A stretch of 64,000 bases of DNA from Bryocella elongata (GCF_900108185.1 NZ_FNVA01000003.1:496001-560000), one strand, 5' to 3'; counted from the stretch's first letter, positions 36,030 to 45,636 are shown. Notes: a model not told the origin generated them from the letters alone. A program made the numbers and translations.

Positions 36030-36188
36030 AGCGAGAGTAAATGGCGCGTTGCAGTATCCGCGCAACCGTCAGCTTGGCCAGCACTTTCGGTATGATCGCG
36101 TGTAACTGAAGGATGCTAAGCGCGAGGAAGCGACGAACGTTCGCCGAACCCGCGTAGCAACCGCCCGAAAGGCAGGCAATAAAGGTCT

Positions 36189-36689
36189 ATGCAGTGGTCG
36201 AAGCTCAAGAGCCGCATAAGGTCCTTCATCACTCCTGAATTGAGAGATCGAATCGACTTCCACGTCACGAGTTATCGCCGATCCCACGACGAGGCGGAAA
36301 AGTTGTGGGTGACAGTGGACGGTAGCCAGGTATTTATTGCGAGTTGGTATCAGCACCAGTTTGCCGGAGCCAAACGAACGTCCGCGGGAGCGCTCGCACG
36401 GGACGGTCGGGGGCGACTCGTGCGAGATCCCGCGATACCGGCTTCGATAAGGCGCGCGGAGGAGTTGGAACTCCACTTGCCGCAAGATGTCGGTGATTCC
36501 TTGAGCGCCTATCTGGACCTTTCCGCAGACGAAGCGCTGCGCTCTAGTGATCCGTTTGTCGTCGCGTTGGCAATGATCGATCGCAGGGTGGGACGCGGAC
36601 GTTTGGAAAAGGCCAAAGGCCGCACGGGCGAGCACTCGTTGATCCGTTTGTTTTACGAACTGCGGATGAGTGCCATCGCCGAAGCGTAG
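36189..36689 (+). CDS. Conserved hypothetical protein, SF0329-like
   Basis: A 166-residue soluble protein that begins MQWSKLKSRIRSFITPELRD, followed by FHVTSYRRSHDEAEKLWVTVDG. This opening resembles the SF0329 family of uncharacterised proteins that occur sporadically in bacteria. The C-terminal half has SDPFVVALAMIDRRVGRGRLEK and ends in a helix. I know no function. Base composition is slightly lower in GC than its neighbours, and it is flanked by hairpin-rich non-coding DNA, which hints at an insertion. The 159-bp gap before it holds a perfect 10-bp palindrome (CGAACGTTCG) and a GCC-CGAAA-GGC hairpin. Confidence 0.65.
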   Translation: MQWSKLKSRIRSFITPELRDRIDFHVTSYRRSHDEAEKLWVTVDGSQVFIASWYQHQFAGAKRTSAGALARDGRGRLVRDPAIPASIRRAEELELHLPQDVGDSLSAYLDLSADEALRSSDPFVVALAMIDRRVGRGRLEKAKGRTGEHSLIRLFYELRMSAIAEA

Positions 36690-36693
36690 TCGT

Positions 36694-36793
36694 GTGCGAA
36701 CCGGCGCTCTACCGGCTCCGGAAGTACCCGCGAACCCGAAAGGGAACCGGTAACGCCCCGGGGAATCCCCGAAGATTCATCCTGCATTCGCAC
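36694..36793 (+). ncRNA. Unexplained 100-nt structured RNA-like element
   Basis: The ends GTGCGAA (36694-36700) and TTCGCAC (36787-36793) close a multi-branch fold. Inside, GGCG (36703-36706) pairs with CGCC (36754-36757), and ACCGG (36711-36715) with CCGGT (36747-36751). A CCC-GAAA-GGG tetraloop hairpin lies within that arm. A second arm, CGGGG-AAT-CCCCG, spans 36759-36771. It does not match any riboswitch or ribozyme I recognise. It lies between the SF0329-like gene and phoB. Strand is assumed from the neighbours. Confidence 0.4.
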
Positions 36794-36863
36794 TCCTGCA
36801 GCTTACTTTGGCCTACACTTTAGGCGTCTGCGGTGTATCTTCCCGCGGCCTATAGGAGCAGGT

Positions 36864-37589
<726 letters not shown>

Positions 37590-37738
37590 TCGTTTCCGCT
37601 GACCGCGTCCGGCGACAGTATCTGCCCGGACCGGTCCTGCATTTTCCTTCAAGCTGCGGCACGCTCCAACCCGGGCGTGACCGCTGGCTTTCTCCTCATT
37701 TGGGGTGTTCGCCGCAAAACTATGGGAAGCTTAGACGT

Positions 37739-39229
37739 ATGAGGCGGAGCCTGCTTGCGGCGCTGATGTTGAGGATCGCGGCTGGCACGCTGCTCGTCGT
37801 CCTGTCCTCATTTACAGGGCTCATCTGGCTCACGATCGTCGTGGCGATCGTCTCCGTGCTGGTCCTGTCGGTCGTGTGCCGCCAGCTGGTCGAAAGATCT
37901 CTTCGCGAGATCACGCCGGGCCGCCCGCGGGTCCTCTACGGCGACTCCACGCCCGAGCCCATGAGCAGCGCGGAGATCGCCGCCCGCCTCGCGCCGTATG
38001 AGTCCTTCGAGCCGCTCGTCATGGCCATCGAGAGCCTTCGCGCGGGGCAGGAACGCCTGCTGGGCGAGACCGCCGAAGAACGCCGCAAGCTCGAGCTGGT
38101 GCTCGATTCCATGCAGGACATCGTCATCGCCATCGACGGCGCGGGCCGCATCTCCTGGACGAACGACGGCATGCGCCGCCTCATGGCATCGGACTCCGCC
38201 AGCGTCCGCCGCGGGCACGCCCTGGTGCAGACCGTTCGCGAGCCCGAGGTCCTTGAGTGCGCGCGACTGGCCCTCGAGGAACGCGTCGTCGCCGAGCGCC
38301 CGGCGGTTCCGCTGGTGGGCGGGCGGCTCTTCGCAGTCAGCGCGGCTCCCATGGGCGAGCGCGGCGCCGTTCTCGTCCTGCGCGATGTTACCCGCATCGA
38401 GAAGATGGAGCGCACCCAGAAGGAGTTCGTCGCCAACGTCTCGCACGAGCTGCGCACGCCGCTTACGTCCGTCATGGGCTACGTCGAACTGCTGCTCGAT
38501 GAAGAGCGCTGGGAGAGCGAGGCCGAGGAGAAGTACGGTGGCGACGTCACCGAGACCTCCGGGCCACCCAGCAGCACCCGGCTGGAGTTCCTCGAAGCCA
38601 TCCTGAAGAGCGCCCGCCGCATGGAGCGGCTTACGGAAGACCTGCTGGTGATGGCCAAGGTCGACTCCGGTGAGCAGAAGCTCAATCCGATGCGCACGTG
38701 GGCCAGTACGCTGATTGAGGAGGCCGTCATGGCCACCTCCGGCCTCTTTATGGAGCGCGGCGAGCTTGAGGTGGGCGAGGTCGTCGAGGCCGAGGTGATG
38801 GCCGACATGGACGCCATGCTGCAGGTGGTCGGCAATCTCATCGAGAACGCGATCAACTACGGCACTCGTCGCGGCGAGGAGCCCCGCGTGCGCCTCGCTG
38901 CACAGCGGTCCGCCGGGCTTTCCGGCTTTGTGGAGTTCAGCGTCCAGGACTTCGGCATGGGCATCGCCATGGAGCATCGCGAACGCATCTTCGAGCGCTT
39001 CTTCCGCGCCGACAAGGCCCGGTCCCGTGCCACGGGAGGTACGGGCCTCGGCCTCTCGATCGCTCGGCACCTGGTCGAAGAGCAGGGCGGCGCCATCTGG
39101 GTCGAAAGCGACCTCGGCCACGGCAGCCGCTTTTGCTTCACGCTGCCGGAGGTGATGGTCGGAACGGCTGCCGTATCGGTGTCCGATGCCTTCATGGACG
39201 AGTCCGACGAAGATGTCGAAGGGGCCTAG
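37739..39229 (+). CDS. phoR: Phosphate-type sensor histidine kinase
   Basis: A 496-residue membrane kinase. Two adjacent hydrophobic helices (about residues 6-50) with almost no periplasmic loop fit PhoR. A PAS-like domain follows (LDSMQDIVIAIDGAGRISWTN), then the phospho-acceptor His in FVANVSHELRTPLTS, an N-box in NLIENAINYG, and G-boxes in VQDFGMGI and GGTGLGLSIA. About 20 extra residues sit in the dimerisation helices around DVTETSGPPSSTR. The ATG at 37739 starts just before the first helix; a TTG 13 codons upstream is less likely. Its last codons run into a tandem repeat. Confidence 0.9.
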   Translation: MRRSLLAALMLRIAAGTLLVVLSSFTGLIWLTIVVAIVSVLVLSVVCRQLVERSLREITPGRPRVLYGDSTPEPMSSAEIAARLAPYESFEPLVMAIESLRAGQERLLGETAEERRKLELVLDSMQDIVIAIDGAGRISWTNDGMRRLMASDSASVRRGHALVQTVREPEVLECARLALEERVVAERPAVPLVGGRLFAVSAAPMGERGAVLVLRDVTRIEKMERTQKEFVANVSHELRTPLTSVMGYVELLLDEERWESEAEEKYGGDVTETSGPPSSTRLEFLEAILKSARRMERLTEDLLVMAKVDSGEQKLNPMRTWASTLIEEAVMATSGLFMERGELEVGEVVEAEVMADMDAMLQVVGNLIENAINYGTRRGEEPRVRLAAQRSAGLSGFVEFSVQDFGMGIAMEHRERIFERFFRADKARSRATGGTGLGLSIARHLVEEQGGAIWVESDLGHGSRFCFTLPEVMVGTAAVSVSDAFMDESDEDVEGA

Positions 39230-39276
39230 ACGCCGAGGGGGCCTGGATGCCGAGGGGCCCGGACGTCGAAGACTGG
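39215..39276 (+). repeat. Degenerate 16-17 bp tandem repeat across the phoR stop
   Basis: Four units of a GTCGAAGGGGCC / GCCGAGGGGGCCTGGAT type lie at 39215, 39232, 39249 and 39265; the last is partial. The phoR stop codon falls in the first unit. In another frame the repeats read as DVEGA, DAEGA, DARGP-like acidic peptides, so the kinase tail may vary in length by slippage. Confidence 0.6.
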
Positions 39277-39573
39277 CGGAGCGGCGATGCCGTGCGTCAA
39301 CGTGACTCTGAGCCCACCTGAGCTGGTTAAACCCGCGGGCCTTGCCGTGGTCTTTAACGGACGATGACTTTCGTTCCGAGTAAAGCGTTAATTTCAAGAA
39401 AATGCTGTGGGAATTATGCGCCGGTCAGGCCGAATTCTCCGAACTGTCATAAAGCCTTCTCGCCGCATTCATCCCTGCCGACAACCATAGAGCCATATCA
39501 ATCGACACGCGGGGTAGCCGGCGCAATCACACCTGTGCGACGCCCTAGCGCTTTGCAACACCAAAGGGGAATC
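39230..39573. other. Intergenic region before the porin, with a Pho-box-like half-site
   Basis: This is a 344-bp gap with no gene. Besides the tandem repeat at its start it holds CTGTCATAAAG at 39444-39454. CTGTCAT is a perfect proteobacterial Pho half-site; the next half (CCTTCTC at 39455) is poor. The region around 39361-39420 is AT-rich and probably promoter-bearing, but no clear -35/-10 pair stands out. Confidence 0.45.
39444..39461 (+). promoter_or_regulatory. Candidate Pho box upstream of the porin gene
   Basis: CTGTCAT-AAAG-CCTTCTC has the 7-4-7 spacing of a Pho box, with only the first half matching. It lies 113 bp upstream of the porin ATG in a phosphate-gene cluster. Confidence 0.4.
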
Positions 39574-41472
39574 ATGAATTCGAAACACGTAATCACCGCA
39601 GTCCTGGCCAGCGCGGTAATGTTTACGGCGCAGGCGAAGGCCAGCGACGAGGGGGCCGACCCGGCTCCACAGCAGCACAAGAAGTCTCAAAAGGCGAAGA
39701 AGGAATCTGCCGAGCAGACCGAACTCCGCGAGCTTCGCGAGCAGATGAAGCAGCAGCAGAGCGAGATCGAAGAGCTCAAGGGCATGCTCTCCGGCAAGTC
39801 GCAGCAGGCACAGTCCGCGCAGCAGGCCGCTTCGGATGCGCAGGCTCAGGCTGCTCAGGCTGCCGCTGCCGCACAGCAGGCCAGCCAGGCTGCTACCGAC
39901 GCTTCCGCCAAGGCTGAGGCTGCTACCACCGCCGCTACCGCAGCCACCGCCAAGACCGCCGATCTGCAGGAGCAGGTGGTCGGGAACCAGGCCCAGGTGC
40001 AGCAGGAGATTCACGAGCCCGGCACCATCCACTACAAGGGTGTCGAGATCACCCCCGGTGGCTTCGTGGCGGCTGAAGGCGTTTACCGCCAGCACTCGGT
40101 CAACTCGGACATCAACACCCCGCTGAACTCGATTCCTCTTCCGAGCGCGAGCGAAGGCCACACCAGCGAGCTCAACTTCTCAGGCCGCCAGAGCCGCCTT
40201 TCGGTTCTCGTTCAGGGCGATACCGGCAAGTTCAAGCTGACCGGCTACTACGAAATGGATTGGCTCGGAACGGGCACCAGCTCCAACAACAACCAGTCGA
40301 ACAGCTACGTTCTGCGTCAGCGCCAGATCTGGGGCAAGGTTGAGACCCCCGGTGGCTTCGGCATGTCGGGCGGCCAGATGTGGTCCCTCGTCACCGAAGA
40401 TCGTAAGGGTACCGACAACCGCACTGAGATCCAGCCCCAGACGATCGATCCGCAGTACACCGTCGGCTACAGCTGGACCCGCCAGCCCGGCTTCCGCGTG
40501 CAGAAGCGCTTCGGCAACTACAACACCGGCGCCTTCACCATGGCACTGGCTGAAGAGCAGGCGCAGATCACCAGCTTCACCGCCAACGGCACCAACCCCA
40601 CCGATTACTTCTTCGGCGGCATCGGTCAGAACGGCGGCCTCTACAACGCGGCCGGCAACATCGGCGCGGGGAACACCGCTGGCACCGCCGGCATCACCAC
40701 CTACGCGAACAACGTCGTTCCCGACACCATCGTGAAGTTTGCTTACGACGTCCCGACCTTCCACATCGAAGTCGGTGGCCTCGCTCGCTGGTTCCGTGAC
40801 TACTATCTCCCGGTGACCACGACCTACACGACCCCTGGCACCCCGATCTACACCTACGGCACCATCTACCAGAACCACACCTCGACCGGTGGCGGCGTCT
40901 TTGGCGCAGCCCGCGTCTACCTGGGCAAGATCACTGAAGTCGGCGTGCAGGCGATGGCCGGCGCTGGTGTTGGCCGCTACGGTTCGGCGCAGCTTGCGGA
41001 CGTCACCCTTCGTCCTGACGAAACGCTCGAGCCGGTTCGCAACTACCACGGCCTCTTCAGCCTGGAGAACCACCTCAATCCGCACTGGGATGTCTTCGCC
41101 TACTACGGTGGCGAGTACGCTCAGCGCACCGTCTACACGACCCCGGCCGGCAACCTCATCGGCTACGGCCCGGCCAACCTCAGCAACGCGGGTTGCTACA
41201 ATCTTCCCGCTGCTGTGAGCACCGGTTCGGGTGGCGGCGGTTCCATCTCGGCCAGCACCTGCGGCTCGCCTACGCGCTACATCCAGGAAGCCATGGGTGG
41301 CTTCACCTGGAAGCCGATCAACAGCCCCAAGTATGGCCGTCTCCAGTATTCTGCGACCTATAGCTACATCCAGCGCAACCTGTGGTCCGGTGTCGGTTCG
41401 GCGACGACCCCCAGCGGCCCGCGTGCGACGGAGCCGATGGTTCACGTCCAGATGCGCTACTACATCCCCTAA
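39574..41472 (+). CDS. Outer-membrane porin with coiled-coil stalk
   Basis: A 632-residue protein with signal peptide MNSKHVITAVLASAVMFTAQAKA. A Lys/Glu/Gln/Ala-rich coiled coil spans about residues 35-140 (ELRELREQMKQQQSEIEELK, then a long Ala/Gln stretch). The remainder is a beta-barrel with alternating polar and aromatic strands, ending in HVQMRYYIP. The coiled coil could trimerise or reach the peptidoglycan. Its place between phoR and pstS suggests a phosphate-starvation porin of the OprP/O type, inferred from context rather than sequence match. AAAGGGGA precedes the ATG. Confidence 0.82.
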   Translation: MNSKHVITAVLASAVMFTAQAKASDEGADPAPQQHKKSQKAKKESAEQTELRELREQMKQQQSEIEELKGMLSGKSQQAQSAQQAASDAQAQAAQAAAAAQQASQAATDASAKAEAATTAATAATAKTADLQEQVVGNQAQVQQEIHEPGTIHYKGVEITPGGFVAAEGVYRQHSVNSDINTPLNSIPLPSASEGHTSELNFSGRQSRLSVLVQGDTGKFKLTGYYEMDWLGTGTSSNNNQSNSYVLRQRQIWGKVETPGGFGMSGGQMWSLVTEDRKGTDNRTEIQPQTIDPQYTVGYSWTRQPGFRVQKRFGNYNTGAFTMALAEEQAQITSFTANGTNPTDYFFGGIGQNGGLYNAAGNIGAGNTAGTAGITTYANNVVPDTIVKFAYDVPTFHIEVGGLARWFRDYYLPVTTTYTTPGTPIYTYGTIYQNHTSTGGGVFGAARVYLGKITEVGVQAMAGAGVGRYGSAQLADVTLRPDETLEPVRNYHGLFSLENHLNPHWDVFAYYGGEYAQRTVYTTPAGNLIGYGPANLSNAGCYNLPAAVSTGSGGGGSISASTCGSPTRYIQEAMGGFTWKPINSPKYGRLQYSATYSYIQRNLWSGVGSATTPSGPRATEPMVHVQMRYYIP

Positions 41473-41535
41473 ACAGCAGGGCCCGGCGAACGTGCAACGT
41501 TCGCCGGGCCGCTGTACCTTCTCCGTAAGGAGATT
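41473..41535 (+). terminator. Very strong hairpin(s) after the porin gene
   Basis: ACAGC plus GGCCCGGCGAACG pairs with CGTTCGCCGGGCC plus GCTGT. This is an 18-bp stem with a 2-nt bulge and 5-nt loop at 41473-41515, beginning one base after the stop codon. A second small hairpin, TCTCC-GTAA-GGAGA, follows with TTTT at about 41519-41535. Together they look like a terminator that separates the porin from pstS. Confidence 0.75.
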
Positions 41536-41651
41536 TTGCAGTCCTCTTTGTTTGGTGCAAGGGCGTTTCATCCCTGCATTTTCATCAGGCGATGAGTTGC
41601 CATCAGATATGGTGAGCGGAGCGTAGACCTGCTCACACTCAGGAGAAAATC

Positions 41652-42668
41652 GTGAAATTCAATCTTTATGCTGCTGCTCTGCTCGCCAGCGTTCTGGCCA
41701 CCGGAGCGTCGATCCAGGCGCAGAACCTCACCGGCGCCGGCGCGACCTTCCCCAACCCGATCTACTCGCGCTGGTTCAGCGAGTATGCCCAGGAGCACCC
41801 TGGCGTCCACATCAACTACCAGTCGGTAGGTTCGGGCGCGGGCATCCAGCAGGTCTCCAAGAAGGTCGTCGACTTCGGCGCTTCCGATGCCATCCTCACC
41901 GATCAGCAGCTCAAGGATTCGCAGGTCAAGCTCACCCTCATCCCGACCGTGCTGGGCGCGGTTGTTCCGGTGTACAACGTCCCGGGTGTGGGTTCGGACC
42001 TCAAGTTCTCCGGCGACGTCATCGCCGACATCTACCTTGGCAAGATCACCAACTGGAACGATGGCCGCATCAAGGCTGACAATCCCGGCGTGAACTTCCC
42101 TGACAAGCGCATCCTCCCCGTCTACCGCGCGGAAGGTTCGGGCACCAACTTCATCTTCACCGACTACCTCTCCAAGGTGAATCCTGAGTTCAAGACCCGC
42201 GTCGGCGCTGCCGCCTCCGTGCACTGGCCGCTCGGTATCGGCGCCAAGGGCAACGAGGGCGTCGCTGGCATGATCCGCAACACCCCCGGCTCCTTCGGCT
42301 ACGTCGAACTCATCTACGCCGTGCAGAACAAGATGTCCTACGGTGATGTGAAGAACGCCGCCGGCAAGTACGTGAAGGCCTCCACCGATTCGGTCTCGGC
42401 TGCCGCTGCTGCTTCGGCCAAGGTGATCCCGAGCGACTACCGCATCTCCATCACCAACGCGACCGGTGCGGGCTCCTACCCCATCTCTTCGTTCACCTGG
42501 CTGCTGATCCCGAACCCCTCGCCCGACTCGGCCAAGGGCAAGGTGCTGCATGACTTCCTGGTCTGGATGCTCGAAAAGGGCCAGTCGGAAGCCGCCGGTA
42601 TGACCTACGCTCCGCTTCCGAAGAACGTAGCGGACAAGGTTCGCGCGACCATCAACACGGTCAAGTAA
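41652..42668 (+). CDS. pstS: Phosphate ABC transporter substrate-binding protein
   Basis: Periplasmic phosphate receptor of 338 residues. The signal peptide MKFNLYAAALLASVLATGASIQAQ has no lipobox, so the mature protein is soluble. Phosphate-binding segments are present: GAGATFPNPIYSRW, QSVGSGAGIQQV, FGASDAILTD and the RAEGSGTNFIF loop near residue 160. The GTG start has AGGAG six bases upstream. Two hairpins separate it from pstC, as expected for a binding protein made in excess over the permease. Confidence 0.96.
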   Translation: MKFNLYAAALLASVLATGASIQAQNLTGAGATFPNPIYSRWFSEYAQEHPGVHINYQSVGSGAGIQQVSKKVVDFGASDAILTDQQLKDSQVKLTLIPTVLGAVVPVYNVPGVGSDLKFSGDVIADIYLGKITNWNDGRIKADNPGVNFPDKRILPVYRAEGSGTNFIFTDYLSKVNPEFKTRVGAAASVHWPLGIGAKGNEGVAGMIRNTPGSFGYVELIYAVQNKMSYGDVKNAAGKYVKASTDSVSAAAAASAKVIPSDYRISITNATGAGSYPISSFTWLLIPNPSPDSAKGKVLHDFLVWMLEKGQSEAAGMTYAPLPKNVADKVRATINTVK

Positions 42669-42674
42669 ACAGGT

Positions 42675-42747
42675 CGGGAGCGCGAAACGGCGCTCCCGTA
42701 ACTCCATGACTCGAAGGGGCCTTGACCAAAGATCGGCAAGGCCCTTT
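42675..42747 (+). terminator. Two tandem hairpins between pstS and pstC
   Basis: CGGGAGCGC/GCGCTCCCG (42675-42698) has a 6-nt loop. AAGGGGCCTTG/CAAGGCCCTTT (42714-42747) has one G-T pair and ends in a short T run. Their place 7 bp after pstS suits attenuation plus 3' end protection of a pstS-only message. Confidence 0.7.
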
Positions 42748-42801
42748 CGTAGTCTGCAACGGTTGTCTCCCCCATCTCCGGAATTGGGACATCTTCATCT
42801 T

Positions 42802-42823
42802 GTTCACGGTCTATTCACAGTCT
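42802..42823 (+). promoter_or_regulatory. 11-bp direct repeat, candidate PhoB site for pstC
   Basis: GTTCACGGTCT is followed at once by ATTCACAGTCT, an 11-bp period with two mismatches. An AT-rich TTAATA lies right after it and pstC starts 54 bp downstream. An 11-bp spacing is what PhoB/PhoP dimers bind, and the GTTCAC core resembles the actinobacterial PHO box more than CTGTCAT. Confidence 0.5.
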
Positions 42824-42877
42824 CTTAATAAAGTTAAACACGGCCCGAATTTCCTCGGCCAACTCTGATCTGCTCCC

Positions 42878-43975
42878 ATGGACAATCCCACCCAAGAGAT
42901 AAAGCCGCTGGTAGAACCGGCCACAGCCGAGAACGCTCCGCTGTTGATTCCCAAGCTGGTGATGAGCGACGTGGCTCACGGTTCGCCGGACTCCCCCGAA
43001 CCCGCCCGCTCCTCCGAGCCCTCCGTGGTTCGCAAATTCCTCAACGAGAAGAGCTCTGGCAAGCTGGCTGACGGCACCTTTGGCGCCCTCATGCTGGTCT
43101 GTGCCCTCAGCCTCTTCTTCATCGTTGGGCTCATCGTGTACGTGCTGGTGATGAACTCCCGGCCGTCGCTGCATGCCTTTGGCTTCAAGTTCTTCACCCA
43201 CAGCGTGTGGGACCCGGTCTCGGGTGAGTTCGGCGCGCTGCCGTTCATCTGGGGCACCCTGGTTTCGAGCCTTGTGGCGCTGGTGCTGGCTGTGCCGCTC
43301 GCGCTCTGCACCGCGATCTTCCTCCTGGAGATCTGCCCACAGCCGCTACGTGCGCCGATCAGCTTTCTCACCGAGTTCCTCGCCGCGATTCCGAGCGTCG
43401 TCTATGGTCTCTGGGGCGTCTTCGTCCTGGTGCCGTTCATGCGCGACACGGCAGGCCCGTTCCTCGAAAAGACCCTCGGCTGGACCGGCCTCTTCGTCGA
43501 GCCGAACTTCGGCGTCGGTATGTTCACCGCCAGTGTCATCCTCGCGATCATGATCTTCCCGGTCATCAGCTCCATCAGCCGCGACGTCATGCGTGCGGTT
43601 CCAGTGAGCCAGAAGGAAGCTGTGCTCGCGCTCGGCGCGACCCGTTGGGAGATGCTGCGCATGGGGGTCCTGCGCAACGCGCGCATCGGCATCGTCGGCG
43701 CGGTCATCCTCGGGCTTGGCCGTGCGCTGGGCGAAACGATGGCCGTCACCATGGTCATCGGCAATCACCCCGACATCTCGAAGAACCTCTTCGCACCCGG
43801 CTACACGCTGGCCAGCGTCATCGCAAACGAGTTCACGGAGGCGACCGGCGATCTCTACCTCAGCTCGCTCATCGAGATCGGTCTCGCCCTCTTCCTGGTC
43901 ACCATCGTCGTGAACGCTATCGCCCGCCTTCTGGTGTGGGCTGTCACGCGCGGTCAGTCCCAGAGGCACGCATAA
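42878..43975 (+). CDS. pstC: Phosphate ABC transporter permease
   Basis: Inner-membrane permease of 365 residues with six predicted helices after a long 65-residue polar N-terminus (most PstC start close to the first helix). Permease signatures include FIWGTLVSSLVALVLAVPLA, AAIPSVVYGLWGVF and the cytoplasmic EAA-type loop VSQKEAVLALGATRWEMLR, followed by LGLGRALGETMAVTMVIGN. It ends inside a 14-bp duplication just before pstA. Confidence 0.95.
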   Translation: MDNPTQEIKPLVEPATAENAPLLIPKLVMSDVAHGSPDSPEPARSSEPSVVRKFLNEKSSGKLADGTFGALMLVCALSLFFIVGLIVYVLVMNSRPSLHAFGFKFFTHSVWDPVSGEFGALPFIWGTLVSSLVALVLAVPLALCTAIFLLEICPQPLRAPISFLTEFLAAIPSVVYGLWGVFVLVPFMRDTAGPFLEKTLGWTGLFVEPNFGVGMFTASVILAIMIFPVISSISRDVMRAVPVSQKEAVLALGATRWEMLRMGVLRNARIGIVGAVILGLGRALGETMAVTMVIGNHPDISKNLFAPGYTLASVIANEFTEATGDLYLSSLIEIGLALFLVTIVVNAIARLLVWAVTRGQSQRHA

Positions 43976-43988
43976 TGAGGCACGCATA
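43963..43988 (+). repeat. Tandem 14-bp duplication at the pstC/pstA junction
   Basis: GAGGCACGCATA occurs at 43963-43974 and again at 43977-43988. The first copy encodes the pstC tail; the second is the spacer before pstA. This looks like a recent slip-duplication. Confidence 0.8.
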
Positions 43989-43990
43989 GC

Positions 43991-44878
43991 ATGTCAGCTC
44001 TCCCGAAACGTTCCCCCGGGTCAGAGCGCGCGCTCAAGCTGCGCCGCTCCTTCACCAATCACGTGGTCACAGCACTCTCCATCGGCAGCACGATTCTCGT
44101 GCTGGCGCCGTTGCTGCTGATCCTCGGCTACCTGTTCTACAAAGGCGCAAGCTCGCTGAACCTCGACTTCTTCACGAAGATCCCGGCACCCGTGGGTGAG
44201 ACCGGCGGCGGTATGGCGAACAGCATCGTCGGTTCGGCCGTGGTGCTCGTCCTGGCAAGCCTCATCGGCATTCCGGTGGGCATCGGCGCGGGCGTGTACC
44301 TCTCCGAGTACGGCCGCGGCCAGACGCTGGGCAACGTCATCCGCTTCACCGCCGACGTGCTCAATGGCGTGCCGTCGATCGTCGTGGGCATCGCGGCCTA
44401 CGCGCTCGTCGTCGTGAAGCAGGGCCACTTCTCCGCGCTGGCTGGCGGCATCGCGCTCTCCATCATGATGGTGCCGACGATCACGCGAACCACCGAAGAG
44501 ATGCTGGCCACCGTGCCGCTGGCGGTCCGTGAAGCGGCTTATGGCCTCGGCATCCCGAAGTGGCGTACCGTGCTCTCGGTTAGCCTGCGCACCGCATCAC
44601 CGGGCATCATCACCGGCTGCATGCTGGCCTTCGCGCGCGTCGCGGGCGAGACGGCTCCGTTGCTGTTCACGGCCTTCGGCAATCAATTCTGGAGCTGGGA
44701 TCTTCGCCAGCCCATCGCAGCACTTCCGCTGCAGATCTACACCTACGCCGTTTCACCGTACGACGAGTGGCATCGCCTGGCCTGGGCCGGCGCTCTGGTA
44801 CTCATTCTGCTCATCATGATCTCGGTGACGCTCGTACGCATCTTCGCCGGGCGCGGCATGCTCAAGGGAGGCAACTAG
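43991..44878 (+). CDS. pstA: Phosphate ABC transporter permease
   Basis: Second permease subunit, 295 residues, six helices. Seen are [47 protein letters not shown], the cytoplasmic loop [19 protein letters not shown] and [17 protein letters not shown], all typical of PstA. Its stop shares one base with the pstB GTG start. Confidence 0.95.
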   Translation: MSALPKRSPGSERALKLRRSFTNHVVTALSIGSTILVLAPLLLILGYLFYKGASSLNLDFFTKIPAPVGETGGGMANSIVGSAVVLVLASLIGIPVGIGAGVYLSEYGRGQTLGNVIRFTADVLNGVPSIVVGIAAYALVVVKQGHFSALAGGIALSIMMVPTITRTTEEMLATVPLAVREAAYGLGIPKWRTVLSVSLRTASPGIITGCMLAFARVAGETAPLLFTAFGNQFWSWDLRQPIAALPLQIYTYAVSPYDEWHRLAWAGALVLILLIMISVTLVRIFAGRGMLKGGN

Positions 44879-45636
44879 TGGGAGTCGGCATCCGTGTCGA
44901 AAACCTGAACGCGTGGTATGGACCAACACATACGCTCAAGGATGTATCTCTGCACATCCCGGCGAACCGCGCCACCGCGCTCATCGGGCCTTCGGGCTGT
45001 GGCAAGAGCACCTTCGTGCGCTGCCTGAACCGCATGCATGAGACCAACCCCACGGCCCGCGCGGAAGGCACCGTGATGATGGGCGACCTCGACATCTACA
45101 AGGATGCCGCGCCCGTCGAGATCCGCCGTCGCATCGGCATGGTCTTTCAGCGGCCCAACCCGTTCCCCACGATGTCGATCTATGACAACGTGGCGAGCGG
45201 CCTCAAGCTCAATGGCTTCAGCAAGCGCCGCGTCCTCGACGAGATCGTCGAGCGTTCGCTCAAGCAGGCCGCGCTCTGGGAAGAGGTCAAGGACGATCTC
45301 AAGAAGAAGTCCGGCGCCAGCCTCTCCGGTGGCCAACAGCAGCGTCTCTGCATCGCCCGCGCCCTCGCCGTCGATCCCGAAGTGCTGCTGATGGACGAGC
45401 CCGCCTCGGCGCTCGATCCTGTCTCGACCTCGAAGATCGAAGACCTCATCTTCCAGCTCAAGAGCCAGTACACGATCGTCATCGTGACGCACAACATGCA
45501 GCAGGCTGCGCGCGTGGCCGAGAACACCGGCTTCTTCCTGACCGGCAAGCTCGTGGAGTTCGCGCCAACGCATAAGATCTTCACCATGCCATCGGACAAG
45601 AGGACGGAAGACTACATCACGGGGAGGTTCGGATGA
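44878..45636 (+). CDS. pstB: Phosphate ABC transporter ATPase
   Basis: Energises PstCA. The 252-residue protein has Walker [22 protein letters not shown]-loop [17 protein letters not shown], signature [16 protein letters not shown], Walker [14 protein letters not shown] and switch His in VTHNMQQA. The GTG at 44878 overlaps the pstA TAG, with GGAGG six bases upstream. The stop overlaps phoU (ATGA). Confidence 0.97.
   Translation: MGVGIRVENLNAWYGPTHTLKDVSLHIPANRATALIGPSGCGKSTFVRCLNRMHETNPTARAEGTVMMGDLDIYKDAAPVEIRRRIGMVFQRPNPFPTMSIYDNVASGLKLNGFSKRRVLDEIVERSLKQAALWEEVKDDLKKKSGASLSGGQQQRLCIARALAVDPEVLLMDEPASALDPVSTSKIEDLIFQLKSQYTIVIVTHNMQQAARVAENTGFFLTGKLVEFAPTHKIFTMPSDKRTEDYITGRFG

Noticed and set aside
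41566..41586. TTTCATC pair as a Pho box upstream of pstS
   Set aside because: The copies are 14 bp apart, not 11, so they would not be on one face for PhoB binding.
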